A stretch of 64,000 bases of DNA from Paraburkholderia sp. (GTDB taxonomy: Bacteria; Pseudomonadota; Gammaproteobacteria; Burkholderiales; Burkholderiaceae): positions 1 through 64,000 of the forward strand of contig SCRN01000041.1 of the NCBI GenBank assembly GCA_004322045.1, read 5' to 3'. Position numbers and translations under genes: made by a program. Within the stretch, counting starts at the first letter, position 1. Each line of letters begins with the position of its first letter. The notes beneath the pieces were generated by a model. That model saw only the letters and a list, made by a program, of their open reading frames with translations. It had not been told where the DNA came from and made no database searches. Shown in pieces: positions 36,683 through 46,319 of the stretch.

Positions 36683-37393
36683 TCATTCGAACCCCCTTCC
36701 TTCACCGGCTTCCTCATGGGTTACCCCATCGCGGATGTGATAGATGCGCCTGAAGGTGGGGATGATCTTTTCGTCGTGGGTGACCACGATGATCGCCGTC
36801 TCGAATCGGCGTGCCATGTCGTTGAGAATGCGCACGACGGCCATGGCGCGCTGACTGTCCAGCGGCGCGGTTGGCTCGTCCGCCAGGATGATGGGTGGGC
36901 GGTTGACGAGGCCGCGCGCGATGGCAACGCGCTGCTGTTCACCACCCGACAGCCGTGAAGGCATGGCCTTCGCGCGGTGCTGCACATCGAGCGCGGTCAA
37001 CAACTCCAGCGCTTTCGCGCGTGCCTGCGCGTCTGGCACACCAGCCAGCATCGGCAGCAACGCGACGTTATCGATAATATCCAGAAATGGAATCAGGTAA
37101 GGCGCCTGGAACACAAAGCCGATCTTGTCGCGCCGCAGGGCGCGCAGGTCGTGCACCTTCCAGCCGTCGTCGTAGATGACTTCATCGCCCAGCATCATGC
37201 GGCCGGCCGTCGGGTCGACTACGGCGCCCAGGCATTTGAGCAGGGTGCTCTTTCCCGAGCCGGAAGGGCCGATCAGCCCGACCACCTCGCCGGGAGCCAC
37301 GTGCAGATCGACACGCTTTAGGGCATCGACAGCAGTATCGCCCTCACCATAGCGCTTTCTCAAACCTTCGATGCGGATACCTTTGCCCTGCAT
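36683..37393 (-). CDS. ABC exporter ATP-binding subunit (DevA/LolD/MacB type)
   Basis: This 236-residue ATPase powers the neighbouring FtsX-type permease. Walker [10 protein letters not shown] at 42-50, Q-loop [11 protein letters not shown], signature [15 protein letters not shown], Walker [13 protein letters not shown] and switch VVTHD are intact. It begins two bases after the permease stop. The ATG at 37393 (residue Met of [11 protein letters not shown]) matches family length; an upstream extension of 18 codons was rejected. Confidence 0.93.
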   Translation of the reverse strand: MQGKGIRIEGLRKRYGEGDTAVDALKRVDLHVAPGEVVGLIGPSGSGKSTLLKCLGAVVDPTAGRMMLGDEVIYDDGWKVHDLRALRRDKIGFVFQAPYLIPFLDIIDNVALLPMLAGVPDAQARAKALELLTALDVQHRAKAMPSRLSGGEQQRVAIARGLVNRPPIILADEPTAPLDSQRAMAVVRILNDMARRFETAIIVVTHDEKIIPTFRRIYHIRDGVTHEEAGEGRGFE

Positions 37394-37394
37394 G

Positions 37395-38600
37395 TCATCC
37401 TCCGATAGCTTCGGCCGGATCGACCTTGAGGGCGGTGCGGATTGCAACGAGACTCGCGAGAACGCAGAGCATCAGCACAGCAAGGAAGCCCGCGGCAGAA
37501 TCGAACGGCACGAGCAGTACGTATTTCGGGAACAGCGGGGCAGAGAACGTCGCTGTGATCTTGCCCACCACGAACCCGATCACGCCTAGTGCGAGCGCCT
37601 GCTGCATGATCATGGCGGCGATGGTCCGGTTGCGCGTACCGATGAGCTTGAGCACCGCGATCTCGCGAATCTTGTCCATCGTCAGCGTATAGATGATGAA
37701 GGCAACGATGGCGGCACAAACGACGGCCAGGATCACCAGGAACATGCCGATCTGCTCGGCCGACGTGGCGATCAGCTTGCCGATCAGAATGTCTTCCATC
37801 TGGGTCCGAGCATAGGCCGTCAGGCGTTTCCACCGACGGATGGACTGCGCCACCTCATCCGGTGAGTAACCGGGCTTCAGCCTGACGAGGATGCCATTGA
37901 CATAGCGATCGGTGCCTTGTGTCGCGATCACGGTATCCAGCAAGCCGGGGACGTAGGGGCGATTTATCGCCGGGTTGGCTTCAGCGCGCCGGCGGTCCTG
38001 CCAGATGGCGTCGTTGTCTTTGAGGAATTGTGCTTCCTGTGCGTCCTTGAGCGGGATGAAGACCATCGGGTCACCGCTAGATGACACCATGCGCTGTGTT
38101 AGTCCCACCACGGTGTAATGATTGCGACGGATCGCCAGACGGTCTCCGAGCTTAAAACCGGTGGCGATGTCAGCCACCGCCTCGTAATGGCTGCGTGTGA
38201 TTTGGCGTCCTGCTACCAGATAGGGCGGCCATCCAGGCGTGGCTCCCAACTCGCCGGGGGCAATGCCAACCACCATCGCCCGCGTGTCGCTTCCGCCCTT
38301 GCGCACCTGCATGGTCAGGTAAGTGACATTTGCGGCTTGAGCAACGCCCGGCATGATGCGGATGGAGCGATACAGGTCCTCGTCGAGGCTGGACGATTCC
38401 GCATAAGGACCGAGGGTGTCCTTCTGCACCACCCAGAGATCCGCGCCACTGTTGTCTAGCAACGCCTTGCCGTCATCCACCATGCCCCGATAGACGCCGG
38501 CCATGACCAAAGTCACGCCGATCAACAGCCCCAGGCCGACGCCCGTAAAGACAAACTTTCCCCAGGTATGGAGAATATCGCGACCAGCCAGGCTGATCAT
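37395..38600 (-). CDS. ABC exporter permease, DevC/MacB (FtsX) type
   Basis: This 401-residue inner-membrane protein has an N-terminal membrane segment (about 17-37), a large periplasmic MacB-PCD-like domain, and three C-terminal segments at about 280-300, 330-350 and 365-385, the FtsX plan. EIAVLKLIGTRNRTIAAMIMQQALALG is the characteristic cytoplasmic loop. It overlaps the adaptor gene by four bases (ATGA). With the ATPase, HlyD adaptor and NodT channel it makes a full tripartite exporter. The DevBCA system of cyanobacteria exports glycolipids; the substrate here is unknown. Confidence 0.9.
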   Translation of the reverse strand: MISLAGRDILHTWGKFVFTGVGLGLLIGVTLVMAGVYRGMVDDGKALLDNSGADLWVVQKDTLGPYAESSSLDEDLYRSIRIMPGVAQAANVTYLTMQVRKGGSDTRAMVVGIAPGELGATPGWPPYLVAGRQITRSHYEAVADIATGFKLGDRLAIRRNHYTVVGLTQRMVSSSGDPMVFIPLKDAQEAQFLKDNDAIWQDRRRAEANPAINRPYVPGLLDTVIATQGTDRYVNGILVRLKPGYSPDEVAQSIRRWKRLTAYARTQMEDILIGKLIATSAEQIGMFLVILAVVCAAIVAFIIYTLTMDKIREIAVLKLIGTRNRTIAAMIMQQALALGVIGFVVGKITATFSAPLFPKYVLLVPFDSAAGFLAVLMLCVLASLVAIRTALKVDPAEAIGG

Positions 38601-39748
38601 CGTGATACCTCCGGCAGGCGGTCGACCACATGGATTCGGCTGTGCGCTGTCAGCGCCTTCTCGCTGTAGACCACGACCCGGTCACCGTCCTTGAGCCCCT
38701 CTTGTACCTGTACGTCGCCGTTCAGGTCACCTACGCCTAACTTGATGGGCGTAAAGCGCAGATCACCATCCGTGATCCGCCAGATACCGACCTTGTCACC
38801 CTCGCGTTGGACGGCTGCGTTGGGTATCACCGGAGCGGCAGAATGCGTGTGCAAGTCCACAGTGACTTCAGCCAGTTCTCCGACCGGAGGCATCGGCCTT
38901 GGGATGACGTCGAATATGACTTTGGACAGCGTTTCCTCGGTCACAGCGTCGGCTTTTGGTTCCACTCGAAGCACGCGTCCAGCCATCATCTGGTCGCCGC
39001 GCGAACGCAAAGCAATGTGAGCAGCCAACCCGGCGGCCAATCCGCGCGCGCTGATTTGGTCAAAGCGCACGTTGATCCACAGGCTCTTCGGGTCAATGAC
39101 CTCCACCACCGACTGCCCGGCAACGATGGTGGTGCCGGGGTCGGCGTCCCGAGCGGAAACCACGCCGTCGGAAGGCGCGACCAGCCTCAGGTTGCTTCTT
39201 TGCGCGACCAGTGCTTCAAGGTCATATCGTGTCCGCTCGACCTCTTGCCGAGCCGCAACCCGATCGGCATCCGCAACCTGCAATTCTTGTCGCTTCGTTG
39301 CGAAGATTTCCTCACTGGTCGAGCGTGCCGCGAACAATTGCTCATAACGACGGGCTTGCGTCTGCGCAAAGGCTTGTCGAGCTTGCGCTTCGCGCAACGT
39401 CGCTTGCGCACGTGCGTAGGCGGACTGTTGCGATCGGACACGATCATCGAGATCAACAGGATCCATCTCGCCGAGCTCCTGGCCGGCCTTGATCTGGTCT
39501 CCCACATGCACGTCCAGACGTTTGATCCGACCGGCGTATGTTGGTCCGATCTTGTAGGTGTAACGTGCCTCCACAGTGCCAATCCCAAAAAGCGCCGGCC
39601 TGATGGTGCGCGACTGCACCTTGATAACGGTCACGGCGACGGGTGCCAAGGGGCCGGAGCGCAAAGCAACAAAGATGAAGAGTGCCAGCAGTGGGACGGC
39701 AACTCCAAGCAGCGCCAGGGTGCGGCCTTGGAAGCGGAAGCGTTTCAT
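38597..39748 (-). CDS. Periplasmic adaptor (HlyD/DevB type)
   Basis: This 383-residue membrane fusion protein has one N-terminal membrane anchor (9-29), a lipoyl-type half (YAGRIKRLDVHVGDQIKAG), a coiled-coil hairpin rich in Gln/Ala/Arg (about 105-185), the second lipoyl half (LRLVAPSDGVVSARDADPG) and beta-barrel and membrane-proximal domains. It links the inner-membrane permease to the outer-membrane channel. The ATG overlaps the TetR stop (ATGA), so it is coupled to the regulator. Confidence 0.92.
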   Translation of the reverse strand: MKRFRFQGRTLALLGVAVPLLALFIFVALRSGPLAPVAVTVIKVQSRTIRPALFGIGTVEARYTYKIGPTYAGRIKRLDVHVGDQIKAGQELGEMDPVDLDDRVRSQQSAYARAQATLREAQARQAFAQTQARRYEQLFAARSTSEEIFATKRQELQVADADRVAARQEVERTRYDLEALVAQRSNLRLVAPSDGVVSARDADPGTTIVAGQSVVEVIDPKSLWINVRFDQISARGLAAGLAAHIALRSRGDQMMAGRVLRVEPKADAVTEETLSKVIFDVIPRPMPPVGELAEVTVDLHTHSAAPVIPNAAVQREGDKVGIWRITDGDLRFTPIKLGVGDLNGDVQVQEGLKDGDRVVVYSEKALTAHSRIHVVDRLPEVSR

Positions 39749-40353
39749 TGATCGCCCCCGATACCGCGTCGGAATATCGCGAAAACACGCGGTGCCTCGC
39801 CGCGCATGTGCCCAACATCCCCAGCCAGCAATGACTTGATGACCAAGCCCTGAATCGCGCCCAGGAACAACGCGGCTGCCGCCTCATCGTCCACCGATGG
39901 CGCCAACTCGCCAATTACCTTGCCCTTTGCGATCAGTTCGCGCAAGCGACTCGCGTACCTCTGGATCAGCGTATGCGCCATACGCTTTGCGGCTGTCGAC
40001 TCGGCGCGCTGAAGCTCGCCAAACATCATCCTGGGCACGCCTGGGTGTTCGGCGACGAATTCGACATTGGCCATGAATATCGCTTCCATGGCTGCCAGCG
40101 GCGAATCGATCCCTTGCGCCGCCAGTTCGACCCGCTTCAGAAGTCGCTCCGCCACCCACTCCATGACGGCCTGCCAGATGGCGTCCTTGGTGGGGAAGTG
40201 GCGGAATAGCGCGCCTTGCGTCAGGTTCATATGCCTGGCGATGGCGGCGGTCGTGATCTCGCTGGGGTTCTGCGATCCAGCGAGCTCGATCACCGCCTCC
40301 ACTGTCACAGCGCGCCGCTCGTCGGCAGGAAGGTGTTTCGGATGGTTGTCCAT
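39745..40353 (-). CDS. TetR-family repressor of the exporter operon
   Basis: This 202-residue regulator has an HTH at about 10-58 (TTAAIARHMNLTQGALFRHF) and a ligand domain with PRMMFGELQRAES. It heads the exporter operon and is presumably autoregulatory, because a perfect inverted repeat (40367-40390) lies 14 bases before its start. The ATG at 40353 has AGG seven bases upstream; a GTG two codons earlier is possible. Confidence 0.9.
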   Translation of the reverse strand: MDNHPKHLPADERRAVTVEAVIELAGSQNPSEITTAAIARHMNLTQGALFRHFPTKDAIWQAVMEWVAERLLKRVELAAQGIDSPLAAMEAIFMANVEFVAEHPGVPRMMFGELQRAESTAAKRMAHTLIQRYASRLRELIAKGKVIGELAPSVDDEAAAALFLGAIQGLVIKSLLAGDVGHMRGEAPRVFAIFRRGIGGDQ

Positions 40354-40366
40354 GGGCACCTATCGA

Positions 40367-40390
40367 AAGATAGTAATTAAATACTATCTT
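40367..40390. promoter_or_regulatory. TetR operator of the exporter operon
   Basis: Perfect nine-base arms AAGATAGTA and TACTATCTT are separated by the six-base spacer ATTAAA. It sits directly upstream of the tetR gene in an AT-rich stretch, likely over the promoter. Confidence 0.82.
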
Positions 40391-40661
40391 GTCGCCAAGA
40401 CACAAATAAAGCAAGTCCTCGGTTTCTCGTCAGCCAAGTAGCCGCGTTGAACGCTTGCACCAGACTTGGGGACTACCTGCGGTAGCGGCGAGTGCCCCTG
40501 CTCGATCCGACGATCGATTTCGCGTTCAAATCAGCAGATTAGGCCGAGACGTGGCGGATTTTTTGCGAATCCGGGCATGGCCGTTCACGTGTCGGCCATC
40601 GGCTCGGGGGCCGTCGGCACGGACTATGCGACATCCGTCACGGAGCTTTTGGGAGAGATAA

Positions 40662-41083
40662 ATGGACGATATTTCAGCTTCCGATCGGGTGGTGAGAAAT
40701 ACCGCGCCGAATGTCAACGACCGCCTCACCAACGAACTCAGGGGCCGGCTGGAGCACTACCGGCAACCCTCGGAGCAGATTGAGGCTCGCCTCTCCGAGC
40801 TGAACGAGAGTGGGACAAAGAGCGGGTACTCGAGACCAATGCATCGGCCCTCGCATTCACCGGCGTCGCATTAGGAGCCACCGTAAGCCGTCGCTACCTT
40901 TGGCTCCCCGCCGTCGTCACGGCGTTCCGGTTTCAACACGCATTGCAGGGCTGGTGTCCGCCATTACCAATCTTTCGTGGCATGGGCTACCGGACCTCCC
41001 GGGAAATCGAAAACGAGCGGAAATTGCTCGAACGGTTGCAGGCATCGGCGGCAAAAGGAGAAGAAGATCAGCAGGCTGCTTGA
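40662..41083 (+). pseudogene. DUF2892/YgaP-like membrane protein gene with one-base deletion
   Basis: The first frame runs MDDISASDRVVRNTAPNVND to about residue 48 (QIEARLSELNE). The second frame continues EWDKERVLETNASALAFTG, then RRYLWLPAVVTAFRFQHALQ and GWCPPLPIFRGMGYRTSRE. Together they form a normal-length member of a Burkholderia family with a DUF2892-like hydrophobic region. Loss of one A in the junction GAAGAG near 40807 explains the shift. The start has GGGAGA. Either a recent inactivation or a sequencing error. Confidence 0.7.
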
Positions 41084-41134
41084 GGCCATGGGCGACGCAA
41101 CGCAATCGAGACTGCGCGCGGCGACATGCCGCGG

Positions 41135-41521
41135 CTACAGGCGGTCCACTACCTTCTTCAAACTCGCCCGAGCCTGCTCCCCGATGTGAGCCAATGAAGC
41201 ATTCGAAATCCCTTGCATCGATGCGATCGGATCGACCGCCGCCACCTCGACTCGGCCGGGCTGTATTTCTTGTACGACTACGTTGCAGGGCAACATCGTG
41301 CCTATTTTGTCTTCTGCTTGAAGTGCCTGGTGGGCCAGCCCGGGATTGCAGGCACCGAGAATGCGATAGCGCCGGAAATCGACGCCGATCTTTGCCTTGA
41401 GCGCATGCTGGACGTCGATGTCCGACAGGACGCCGAATCCCTCGCGCTTTAGCGAGTCGATGGTGCGTGCGAGGGCGTCGTCGAATGATGTGTCGAGCGT
41501 TTTTGCAAAATAGTAGGTCAT
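41135..41521 (-). CDS. DUF302 family protein
   Basis: This 128-residue protein begins MTYYFAKTLDTSFDDALART and has GFGVLSDIDVQHALKAKIG, FRRYRILGACNPGLAHQAL and MLPCNVVVQEI, all diagnostic of DUF302. The conserved GACNP and PCNVVV cysteines are present. Function is unknown; members are frequent beside sulfur, thiol and redox genes, which fits the DsbG/DsbD neighbours and the sulfide locus nearby. It is transcribed on the same strand as dsbG, 200 bases further on. Confidence 0.88.
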   Translation of the reverse strand: MTYYFAKTLDTSFDDALARTIDSLKREGFGVLSDIDVQHALKAKIGVDFRRYRILGACNPGLAHQALQAEDKIGTMLPCNVVVQEIQPGRVEVAAVDPIASMQGISNASLAHIGEQARASLKKVVDRL

Positions 41522-41722
41522 TGCAGGCCTCCAAAGAATTCAATTTAACGCATAGCATGTGCCTGCCGCACCGCCGGACGCAATGCCGGTCAAATCCTAC
41601 CGATAGTGAAGCTGGCATGCGGCTCCATTGCACTGGCGCGCGCAAATGTCCTCGGTTTCATCGGTCTCGACAGGCGCGTCATCATGCTGGTGGACTCCGG
41701 AAAGCGAAATCCTCGGCAACCG

Positions 41723-42577
41723 CTACCGCGGTCCGAACACAGCCGATAAGTTGGAAGACGGCTCGCCCAGAGACGACTGCAGCAGACCGTTCGGATCCTT
41801 CCAATAGACTGCAGGCGTGGCCTCGACGCCGAGTGAGGACATCAGTTGCATGTTCTCGTCCAGCTTGCGCTTCGTTGCCGCATCTATGGCGGCGAGCGGC
41901 GCAATCCCGGTCGAATCGAGCGACTTCAAATGCCCCGGACCGTTGTTCGCATTGACGCTGTACTGCGTCGCCTCGTGGTCTTGGAATGCCTTCTGCGGAT
42001 CCGGCGCGGCCAATAGCGCTGCGGCCTTCCCGTAGCTCGTCGGTGTCAAGATCCCGACGATGATATTGCGCACCTGCACTTTGCCTGTCTTCACCCAGGG
42101 CTGAACATCGCCCCACAAGCGACTGCAGTAGGGACAATTGGGATCGGTAAAGACGTAAACGATACGCCTGGCAGCCGGATTACCGTCGGCAATCCAATGA
42201 CTGCGTTCGAGCTGCTTCCATATGCCGCCGCTCAATTGGCTTCCCACAGCCTTCTCCAGCGCAGACTTCGTCAAATCGTTGGCTCGCGCATCGATCATCG
42301 TACCGACGATCACATATTTTCCATCGTCGGTGCTGTAGAACGCGAGTGGTTGCTGGCCTTTGAACGCAGCCCATCCTTTCATTCCAGGCGGCGCCGGTAA
42401 GGTGGGTCCAACGATCTGCATGCCGGTTTCCCTGCTCAGCGCCTGCAACGCTGGAGGAATCGGCGTTCGGTCCGCAGCTCCGCTGTTGGCGGACTCCGCA
42501 GCTGTTGCCACCAGGGCTGCAGCCGCTACGGTTAGCGTCAGCACACCCGACGCATACACGATGAACTTACTTCGCAA
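41723..42577 (-). CDS. dsbG: Thiol:disulfide interchange protein DsbG/DsbC type
   Basis: This 284-residue periplasmic isomerase or sulfenic-acid reductase has a signal peptide (to about residue 28), a dimerisation region and a thioredoxin domain with active site C148-P-Y-C151 in FTDPNCPYC. GWAAFKGQQPLAFYSTDDGKY and VRNIIVGILTPTSYGKAAALL are DsbG-like. It needs reduction by DsbD, whose gene lies just upstream but is broken here, so another reductant must serve or the protein may be poorly maintained in the reduced state. Confidence 0.88.
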   Translation of the reverse strand: MRSKFIVYASGVLTLTVAAAALVATAAESANSGAADRTPIPPALQALSRETGMQIVGPTLPAPPGMKGWAAFKGQQPLAFYSTDDGKYVIVGTMIDARANDLTKSALEKAVGSQLSGGIWKQLERSHWIADGNPAARRIVYVFTDPNCPYCSRLWGDVQPWVKTGKVQVRNIIVGILTPTSYGKAAALLAAPDPQKAFQDHEATQYSVNANNGPGHLKSLDSTGIAPLAAIDAATKRKLDENMQLMSSLGVEATPAVYWKDPNGLLQSSLGEPSSNLSAVFGPR

Positions 42578-42656
42578 GTTGTAGCTCCCATTCGATTTTT
42601 AGTGGTGGGGCGTTGAGCGGCTCCGCCATCTCGCTGGAGAAAGCGGACGAGGCCGC

Positions 42657-44026
42657 TCACGCACCTGGATAAAGCGCTGAAAGCAGTTGCGCGACATCGG
42701 CTTCGCCGACGAGCCTTGACTGGCGCCGCTCCTTCCCGTCAGCATTGAAAAATGCCAAGGTCGGCGGCCCGACAACGTCGAATGCCTTCAGCAGCGCTCG
42801 CGCATCGGCATCGGGTCGTGTCACATCGGCCCTGATCATCGTGACTGATCGGAGCGCATCGATTGCCTTGGGATCGGTGAAGACAGTGCGATCCATGGTC
42901 TTGCACGAAGTACACCAGTCCGCTGTGAAATCGACCATGGCTACTCTCCCATTCGTCCGAGCGTCGGCGAGCGGCGCCGTCATGCACGGCCCCACGAGCA
43001 ACGCAGAAAATATGCCGCTGACCGCGGCACCGACTGCGGTGCCCGATTTCGCGCTACCGCCCAGCACGATCAACCTGTCGCGAACCCGCTGCGGCAATTG
43101 CAGCGTGTAAAAGCCGAACATCGATAACGCCAGCGCGGCCAGCACCGCAGCAGAAATCACATTGATCCACCACTGTTGCAGGAGAATCTGGACGCTGTGC
43201 CCCCCCAATGCGGCGACCAGCCCGAGCCCGGCATAGACGAGCGCCATCGCTGCCACGAAGATCGAACACAGCACCAATCCCCTGCCCCGCGTTGCTCGCG
43301 TCCCAACCACCAGCGAAGTGACGATAGGAAGCATCGGCAGCGTGCAAGGCGTAAACGCCATCGCTAACCCGAGCACGAAAAAGACGACGAGGGCAGCGCC
43401 GGGACTAAGGTGATGAATTGCGTTATCGATCGAGCTATCCGTCGCGCCCATCGTCGATCGCAATGTGGACATGAACGCGATATCCGGCGCCGATCGCGCT
43501 TCGCCCGGAGAGTCGACCTTCGAAATCGGGTGGCCAGCGCCGCTCTCGTTGGCGGTATTCATTGGTCGCGCACTTCGCGCCTCCGTCACGTCGACTTCAC
43601 GGCTCTGCGGCGGAAAGCAGACGCCAGCTTCGGCACAGCCTTGCCAGCTTATCTTCACACGGGATGCGGTGCCCATATCTACTTGCGCTTGCTTCGCGCC
43701 GTGGTAGATCTCGACGACCCCGAAATTCGGGTCGTCTTCTTCTCGCCGGGTGGGGACTCGATCTTTATGGCCACGCCGTTCGCGACATCTACTGCCGTGA
43801 CACGGCCCCTATACAAGTAGTAGCCCGGTGCGATATCGAAATGAAGCGCAAGTGAGGATACGTGCGCGGCATCCAAGGACGTTGACAAAGCAAACGCTTC
43901 ATCAGCAGGCAAAAGCGTGCCCGGATCCACAGCATAAGTCGCATCGGGCGCCAAGACGGCACAGCCGATCACACCAGCCAAGAGCCCACGAGTGCATACC
44001 ATGCGCAGCGTTACAGCGATTTTCAT
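42657..44026 (-). pseudogene. dsbD: dsbD pseudogene: frameshift plus internal deletion
   Basis: The N-terminal periplasmic domain (43679-44026) starts MKIAVTLRMVCTRG and reaches SPPGEKK; the downstream frame resumes DPNFGVVEIYHGAKQAQVD. Loss of one G between 43736 and 43737 explains the shift. The membrane part then has only about three helices (LAMAFTPCTLPMLP, LLVGPCMTAPL) before jumping to RVAMVDFTADWCTSCKTMD, the C-terminal thioredoxin domain. DsbD normally has eight helices, so about five plus the linker, around 200 residues, are deleted. The three redox cysteine pairs mostly survive. Confidence 0.8.
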
Positions 44027-44137
44027 CGGGTGTCGTCAGTCCAGAATCAGGTAGAGCGATCGTGAGGCCCCGAGCGGAACCACGTACGCGTAGTCGGTCG
44101 GCGCGAGCTCCAGCCGGTCAGACGATACCGCGACAGC

Positions 44138-44154
44138 GTTAACTGTGCGTTAAC
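44138..44154 (+). promoter_or_regulatory. Direct-repeat binding site for OmpR-type regulator
   Basis: GTTAAC-N5-GTTAAC, an eleven-base direct repeat, lies 57 bases before the response regulator start. OmpR-class regulators bind such tandem half sites, for example PmrA and QseB boxes of the CTTAA type, so autoregulation is likely. Confidence 0.55.
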
Positions 44155-44210
44155 GCGCAATCCGTTACCATGGCGGCTACCATTTAGTGCCGCCGCCTCA
44201 TACGCGTTCG

Positions 44211-44876
44211 ATGTACCGCATTCTCCTGGTCGAAGACGACCATTCGCTCGCCATCGGCATCACATCCGGATTGCGCATGGCGGGCTTTACCGTAGAACGC
44301 GCGGGCTCTGGCGCGCGTGCGAATATCGCCATGGGCGAGAAGCATTTCGATCTCGTGCTGCTCGATCTCGGCCTGCCGGACCAAGACGGACTGGACGTGC
44401 TGAAGACTTGGCGCGTGCGGGAAATCGGCACTCCGATTCTCGTCGTAACGGCGCGCGACTCGATCGAGCATCGCATCGAAGGCTTGACGTCCGGCGCCGA
44501 TGACTACGTCGTCAAACCTTTTGACCTTGGCGAACTCATTGCCCGCGTGCACGCGCTGATTCGACGGGCGACAGCCATCGGAATGGATACGTTGCAGCAC
44601 GGGCGCCTGCGGTTTTCGCTTTCGGCCGGTTCAGCCTGGCTAGACGACGAGCCCCTGGTGCTGTCGCGCCGTGAGACGGTGCTCCTTAGCGTGCTTTTGA
44701 GACAACCTCAAACCGTATTCAGCGCAGACCAGTTGCGCACCTATCTTTATGGTTCCGACGACGGCATCGAAAGCAATGCGCTCAGCGTTCACATTCATCA
44801 TCTAAGGCGCAAGCTTGGCCCGCAAATCGTAGAGACGGTTCGCGGTATGGGTTATCGCTTGGGAAAAATCGACTGA
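44211..44876 (+). CDS. OmpR/QseB-type response regulator
   Basis: This 221-residue regulator has a receiver domain (1-115: acidic E8 D9 D10, phosphoacceptor D52, K102 in VKPFDLGEL) and a winged-helix domain (about 125-220, LSRRETVLLSVLLR, ESNALSVHIHHLRRKLG). GMGYRLGKID ends the protein, QseB-like. Its TGA overlaps the kinase ATG (TGATG). The ATG at 44211 has no clear ribosome site; GTG 44187 is an alternative. Confidence 0.9.
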   Translation: MYRILLVEDDHSLAIGITSGLRMAGFTVERAGSGARANIAMGEKHFDLVLLDLGLPDQDGLDVLKTWRVREIGTPILVVTARDSIEHRIEGLTSGADDYVVKPFDLGELIARVHALIRRATAIGMDTLQHGRLRFSLSAGSAWLDDEPLVLSRRETVLLSVLLRQPQTVFSADQLRTYLYGSDDGIESNALSVHIHHLRRKLGPQIVETVRGMGYRLGKID

Positions 44877-46279
44877 TGCCCATCCGCGGAAGTTTGCGAT
44901 TCAGATTGCTCGCCACGATCGGCATCTCAACTGTGTTGCTGAGCGGCGCGACGAGTCTTTGGATGTTCCGCGCCGTACAGTCCGAACTGACTCACACCCT
45001 CGATCAGCGGCTGACCGCGTCGGCACGCATGGTTGCAGACATGCTGGCCCCGCGCCCGCAAAGCGCTGACAGCCAGTTTGCCGACGCAGTGGCCGGAGCA
45101 CTGCCGGCTGTCGCGCCCGGCACCGATGGTTTGGCCTGCGAAATACGCTTAATGAGTGGCGGAAAAGCGCTACGTACCATCGCGCGAACCGTCGATAGTC
45201 CGCGCTGGAACGACATCGCTCCGGGATTCTCGACACAAACATTGTCCGGCGAACGCTGGCGCACCTATTCGCTACTTCTCGGCAATTTGCGCGTCACGAC
45301 GGCCGATCGTGTGTCGGTCCGCTCAATGCTGGTGCGCGATCTCGCGTTTACGGCGCTCTTGCCGTTCTCGATAGCGTTCCTCGGCGTTATGGCGATGATC
45401 TGGTTTGGCGTTTCTCACGGTTTGGCTCCACTCGAACGAGTCCGCAAAATCGTGGCGGCGCGCAGCCCTGGGGACGATCATCCAATCTCGTTTCCCGATG
45501 TGCCTTCGGAACTGCTGCCGTTGACCAGCACCATCGAGCAATTGGTTTCGAGAACGTCTGCTGCCGTGGCGCGGGAGCGTCAGTTCACCGACGCGGCGGC
45601 ACATGAGCTTCGTACGCCGCTTGCTGGCGTCAAGCTGCATTTGCAGGTTTTGCGAATGGCCATCGACCTTCAGTCGAGCCCTTTGGAAGTCAGCACTTCG
45701 CTTGACCTCGCGCAGTCCGATGTCGGACGTATGCAGCATGTCTTGGATCAACTGCTTTGGCTCGCTCGCGTGGAAACGTCCGCAAGCTCCGCGGGCGAGG
45801 ATCGATGCGACGCACGCGGAACCGCTACGAGAGTGTTGAACGAGCTCAGTAGCGGGGATGGGAAGCGAGATCGGGTGGCCTCGCACGACACGCTCATTGA
45901 CCGCGTCGAGGCCGCCATCCCTGAAACGCTGCTCGCAATGGCGCTGCGCAACTTGTTGGACAATGCGTTGCGCTACTCGCCTGCAGGGTCACCCGTTGTT
46001 CTCACTCTAGCGCGATGCGACCGCGACACTGTCTCCTTTTCGATCGAAGACAACGGGCCAGGCATGACTGACGCTCAGATCGCTGAAGCACCTCGGAGGT
46101 TTTGGCGCGGACATAACGACTCCGAAGGCAGCGGTCTTGGGCTCGCGATCGTCGCAGCAATCGCGCAGCGCGTACAGGGCCGGCTCGTGCTTGCGAGCCG
46201 CGCCGATCGCGCCGGCCTATGCGCGACCCTTCATGTGCCGTGCGCTCATCCTCCCGCCAAAATCGAGACGTCGACGTAA
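44876..46279 (+). CDS. QseC-type sensor histidine kinase
   Basis: This 467-residue kinase has two membrane segments (about 12-32 and 156-178) around a periplasmic domain of about 120 residues, a short HAMP-like linker, an H-box HELRTP with H243, an N-box NLLDNALRYSP near 355, and G-boxes DNGPGM and GSGLGLAIVAA. It should phosphorylate the preceding regulator. The signal is unknown; neighbouring thiol genes suggest envelope redox or metal stress, which is inference only. Confidence 0.9.
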   Translation: MPIRGSLRFRLLATIGISTVLLSGATSLWMFRAVQSELTHTLDQRLTASARMVADMLAPRPQSADSQFADAVAGALPAVAPGTDGLACEIRLMSGGKALRTIARTVDSPRWNDIAPGFSTQTLSGERWRTYSLLLGNLRVTTADRVSVRSMLVRDLAFTALLPFSIAFLGVMAMIWFGVSHGLAPLERVRKIVAARSPGDDHPISFPDVPSELLPLTSTIEQLVSRTSAAVARERQFTDAAAHELRTPLAGVKLHLQVLRMAIDLQSSPLEVSTSLDLAQSDVGRMQHVLDQLLWLARVETSASSAGEDRCDARGTATRVLNELSSGDGKRDRVASHDTLIDRVEAAIPETLLAMALRNLLDNALRYSPAGSPVVLTLARCDRDTVSFSIEDNGPGMTDAQIAEAPRRFWRGHNDSEGSGLGLAIVAAIAQRVQGRLVLASRADRAGLCATLHVPCAHPPAKIETST

Positions 46280-46319
46280 TTGGCTTGCCCATTTCACACA
46301 CAAAGTTGATTGCATTCAT

